A DNA stretch of 64,000 nt from Pelosinus sp. IPA-1 (GTDB lineage Bacteria > Bacillota > Negativicutes > DSM-13327). Every line of letters begins with the position of its first letter. Positions within the stretch are counted from its first letter, which is position 1. Made by a program: the position numbers and the translations under genes. The notes under the pieces were generated by a model. It searched no databases and had not been told where the DNA came from. It saw nothing but the letters and a program-made list of their open reading frames with translations. Shown one piece after another: positions 61,931 through 64,000 of this stretch. The stretch is from assembly GCF_030269905.1 (NCBI RefSeq), contig NZ_BSVC01000013.1, positions 23,912-87,911 on the forward strand. Direction: 5' to 3'.

Positions 61931-62611
61931 ATGAGTTTTCAAGAGCAATTGCAAACACTTAGAAAAGCAAAAGGTCTATCACAAGAAAAATTAGCTGAAT
62001 TCTTAGGTATATCAAGACAGTCAGTTGCAAAATGGGAAGTAGGACAGTCTTATCCTGATATAGCTAGATTAATTGCATTAAGTGATTTCTTTAAAGTTAG
62101 CATTGATAAATTAGTTAATGATTATGAAGAAAATTGTCGCTTGTGTATTGAAGAAAATAAAGTTAGCAATATAAATGAAAGTATAATTGATTTTCTATGC
62201 CGGGCCAAAAAATCTACATATGCTGGAGAGGGGACAGAGTGTAAACCTTCAAGGCCAAACTCTCATGACTTAGAATATGTAGAGGGAAACTTAAAATATA
62301 TTGATACTTATTTAGGTGGAGAAAGATTTTCAGGAGAAGAAGGTTTATGGCAAGATGATATTCCATTTTGGTCAATGAATTATACTGGAAGAGTTTTGGA
62401 TGAAAGATTTTCAGGTAGTTTTTTAAAGAAAGCGTTGAGTTTGGTGACTGAGGATAATCCATATAGAGGTCCTATTATTTATCAAAATGGACAGAATAAA
62501 TATCATTGTATTATAAATGGAGAATTTAAGTGGTTTCAAGGATATGAGGAAATATATTTTGATGATATTAAAGTTTATGAATGTTATTTTCATGGAGGAT
62601 CAATTAAATAG
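61931..62611 (+). CDS. XRE-family regulator with DUF5680 domain
   Basis: A 226-residue protein with an N-terminal helix-turn-helix (LRKAKGLSQEKLAEFLGISR, then QSVAKWEVGQSYPDI). A C-terminal domain of about 140 residues follows (FLCRAKKSTYAGEGTECKPS, DTYLGGERFSGEEGLWQDDI, WSMNYTGRV), which I recognise as DUF5680. RBS TTAGGAGGG. The methionine aminopeptidase gene follows 20 bases later, so they are probably cotranscribed. The function of DUF5680 is unknown. Confidence 0.88.
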   Translation: MSFQEQLQTLRKAKGLSQEKLAEFLGISRQSVAKWEVGQSYPDIARLIALSDFFKVSIDKLVNDYEENCRLCIEENKVSNINESIIDFLCRAKKSTYAGEGTECKPSRPNSHDLEYVEGNLKYIDTYLGGERFSGEEGLWQDDIPFWSMNYTGRVLDERFSGSFLKKALSLVTEDNPYRGPIIYQNGQNKYHCIINGEFKWFQGYEEIYFDDIKVYECYFHGGSIK

Positions 62612-62631
62612 TTAAAATAGGGAGTAATATC

Positions 62632-63501
62632 ATGATATTAAACAGGAATGATTTATGTTGGTGCAAAAGTGGACTGAAATATAAAAATTGTCATTTAGAA
62701 TTTGATAAAAAGTTAAGTGACTTAAAAAGAAAGGGATATATAGTACCAACGAAAAATCTTATAAAAACAAAAGAACAAATTGAAGGAATTAAAAAGAGTG
62801 CCGAAATTAATAATGGTCTTCTAGACTTAATAAGTGAGAACATCAAAGAAGGTATGACAACAGAGGAAATAGATAAATTAGCATATGATTATACAATATC
62901 AAAGGGTGGAATTCCGGCCGATCTTAATCATGATGGCTTTCCTAAAAGTATTTGCGTATCAGTAAATAATGAGGTATGTCATGGAATACCACGAAAAGAT
63001 GTTATCCTTAAAAATGGAGATATTGTAAACGTAGATGCAACAACTAAGCTTAACGGATATTATTCAGATGCATCAAGGATGTTTATGATTGGTGAAGTAA
63101 ATGAAGAAGCTAAGCATTTGGTTCAAGTATCTAAAGAATGTCTGAATAAAGGATTGGAAGTAGTTAAACCTTGGGCATTTTTAGGAGATATTGGAGCAGC
63201 AATTCAGGAATATGCGGAAAGTAATGGGTATTCAGTAGTTAGAGAATTTGGAGGACATGGAGTTGGGTTAGATATTCATGAAGAACCGTTTATTTTTCAT
63301 TTTGGAAGAAGAGGAAAAGGCATGGTTTTAGCTCCTGGCATGGTATTTACAATTGAACCAATGATAAATGCCGGAAGTCATGAAATATTTATAGATGAAA
63401 ATAACGGATGGACGGCTCTTACAACTGATGGTTCTCTTTCAGCACAATGGGAACATACAGTTCTTGTAACTGAAAATGGTATAGAAATAATTTCAAAATA
63501 A
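62632..63501 (+). CDS. Type I methionine aminopeptidase with SEC-C zinc motif
   Basis: A 289-residue peptidase. The first 20 residues form a SEC-C metal knuckle (DLCWCKSGLKYKNCH), as in a known MetAP subgroup. The pita-bread domain has all five metal ligands: Asp in VNVDATT, Asp in GYYSDASRMF, His in GGHGVGLDIHEEP, Glu in TIEPM and Glu in QWEHT. It removes the start methionine from new proteins. It is an accessory copy next to a regulator; the standard map gene normally lies in the ribosomal protein cluster. Confidence 0.93.
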   Translation: MILNRNDLCWCKSGLKYKNCHLEFDKKLSDLKRKGYIVPTKNLIKTKEQIEGIKKSAEINNGLLDLISENIKEGMTTEEIDKLAYDYTISKGGIPADLNHDGFPKSICVSVNNEVCHGIPRKDVILKNGDIVNVDATTKLNGYYSDASRMFMIGEVNEEAKHLVQVSKECLNKGLEVVKPWAFLGDIGAAIQEYAESNGYSVVREFGGHGVGLDIHEEPFIFHFGRRGKGMVLAPGMVFTIEPMINAGSHEIFIDENNGWTALTTDGSLSAQWEHTVLVTENGIEIISK

Positions 63502-63637
63502 AGAGTACATTAATATACCACTAAGGGATGTACTAAAAAGTATATTAGAGAACTTCAGACTATGAGAAAGCATAGGTAATGTGGGAGATTAAGGTATATC
63601 AGTGTTGGAAGCGAAAGAACTGCTTCTTGTAACGGAA

Positions 63638-63682
63638 AAGAGGCTATTACAAAAACTCAAACGAGTTGTGAATAGCCTCTTT
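63638..63682. terminator. Bidirectional terminator between map-like and TRAP genes
   Basis: AAAGAGGCTATT and AATAGCCTCTTT pair around an inner AACTC / GAGTT stem. A and T runs are present on both sides. Confidence 0.75.
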
Positions 63683-63705
63683 GAATATTTCCATATTCTA
63701 TTTTA

Positions 63706-64000
63706 TTACTTTAAAGTGTGTATATAATCAATAAGATCTTTAAATTGTGCACCATTCTTATCAATTACTGGTTTAACGGCTGCTTGCCACTCAGCTACGT
63801 TCTCAACAGGAGTAATTGTAACGCCAGCAGCTTTAATTTTTGCGTTGGATTTTTCCTCATATTTAGCCCATTCTTCCTTTTCTGTGGTAACAGAAGCAGT
63901 AGCGGCATCTTGAATAATCTTTTGATCAGCCGGTGAGAATTTATTCCACATAGCTAAGTTCATCAAAAGTACTTCAGGAACACGCTGATGTCCATCTAAA
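63706..64000 (-). CDS. TRAP transporter substrate-binding protein, DctP type (5' end outside window)
   Basis: The minus-strand frame stays open to the window edge; the visible 97 residues are the C-terminus. DGHQRVPEVLLMNLAMWNKF, then SPADQKIIQDAATASVTTEK and VTPVENVAEWQAAVKP-like text fit the end of DctP-type solute receptors, which deliver organic acids to a sodium-driven TRAP permease. The permease genes should lie further along on the other side or upstream of the window edge. Confidence 0.85.
   Translation of the reverse strand, partial: LDGHQRVPEVLLMNLAMWNKFSPADQKIIQDAATASVTTEKEEWAKYEEKSNAKIKAAGVTITPVENVAEWQAAVKPVIDKNGAQFKDLIDYIHTLK

Overview
The window reads as chromosomal DNA of a low-GC, motile, spore-forming anaerobic Firmicute. 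Ribosome binding sites are strong AGGAGG types, several starts are GTG or TTG, there is a glmS ribozyme and the cdaA-cdaR-glmM c-di-AMP cluster, a CwlD-type spore amidase, a RND efflux pump and the start of a TRAP transporter. A Negativicute such as Pelosinus or Sporomusa would fit; this is inference from gene content and was not tested by any search.

Layout: 1-10.6 kb holds chemotaxis genes (CheV end, MCP), a secreted unknown protein, a GT51 glycosyltransferase, cwlD, the AMMECR1/LigB-like/radical-SAM trio, a YbaK-type protein and a CHASE-PAS-GGDEF-HD-GYP sensor. 10.7-18.9 kb is a complete arginine operon, argC-J-B-D-F-G-H, followed by ilvE. 20.2-27.2 kb is cdaA-cdaR-FAD protein-glmM, then glmS preceded by a 19-codon leader ORF and a clear glmS ribozyme. 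27.2-37.1 kb is an accessory zone in which the glmS 3' end and its terminator recur four more times (complete, deleted or terminator-only). Between the copies lie a toxin-antitoxin pair, an acetyltransferase plus a small membrane protein, a sigma-54-controlled cysteine-degradation cluster, and another small membrane protein. 37.2-45.6 kb is a LacI-regulated ABC sugar operon ending in deoC, consistent with deoxyribose or a related sugar. 45.6-52 kb holds decayed genes (a LysR remnant), a BASS transporter, a two-gene membrane module between 38-bp direct repeats, and a Cas4-like/XPD-like helicase. 51.9-57.2 kb is a TetR-RND efflux island with clearly higher GC. The rest holds a divergent SDR/AraC pair, a DMT exporter, an RsmH paralogue, an XRE-DUF5680 regulator with a SEC-C methionine aminopeptidase, and the end of a TRAP binding protein.

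How parts work together: the arg operon appears to be the acetyl-recycling (ArgJ) type with an arginine-sensitive ArgB. The cysteine cluster pairs a cystine importer, a cysteine desulfidase, RidA to clear 2-aminoacrylate and a CoA-disulfide reductase, with two -24/-12 promoters next to a sigma-54 activator that has a cysteine-rich sensor. GlmM and GlmS supply amino sugars for the wall while CdaA/CdaR make c-di-AMP. No tRNA, rRNA, transposase, integrase or CRISPR array was seen.

The observation I rate highest is the serial reuse of the glmS 3' end as a boundary for small cargo modules. One copy still reads in frame as a GlmS tail with mostly synonymous changes, as if it came from another functional glmS gene.
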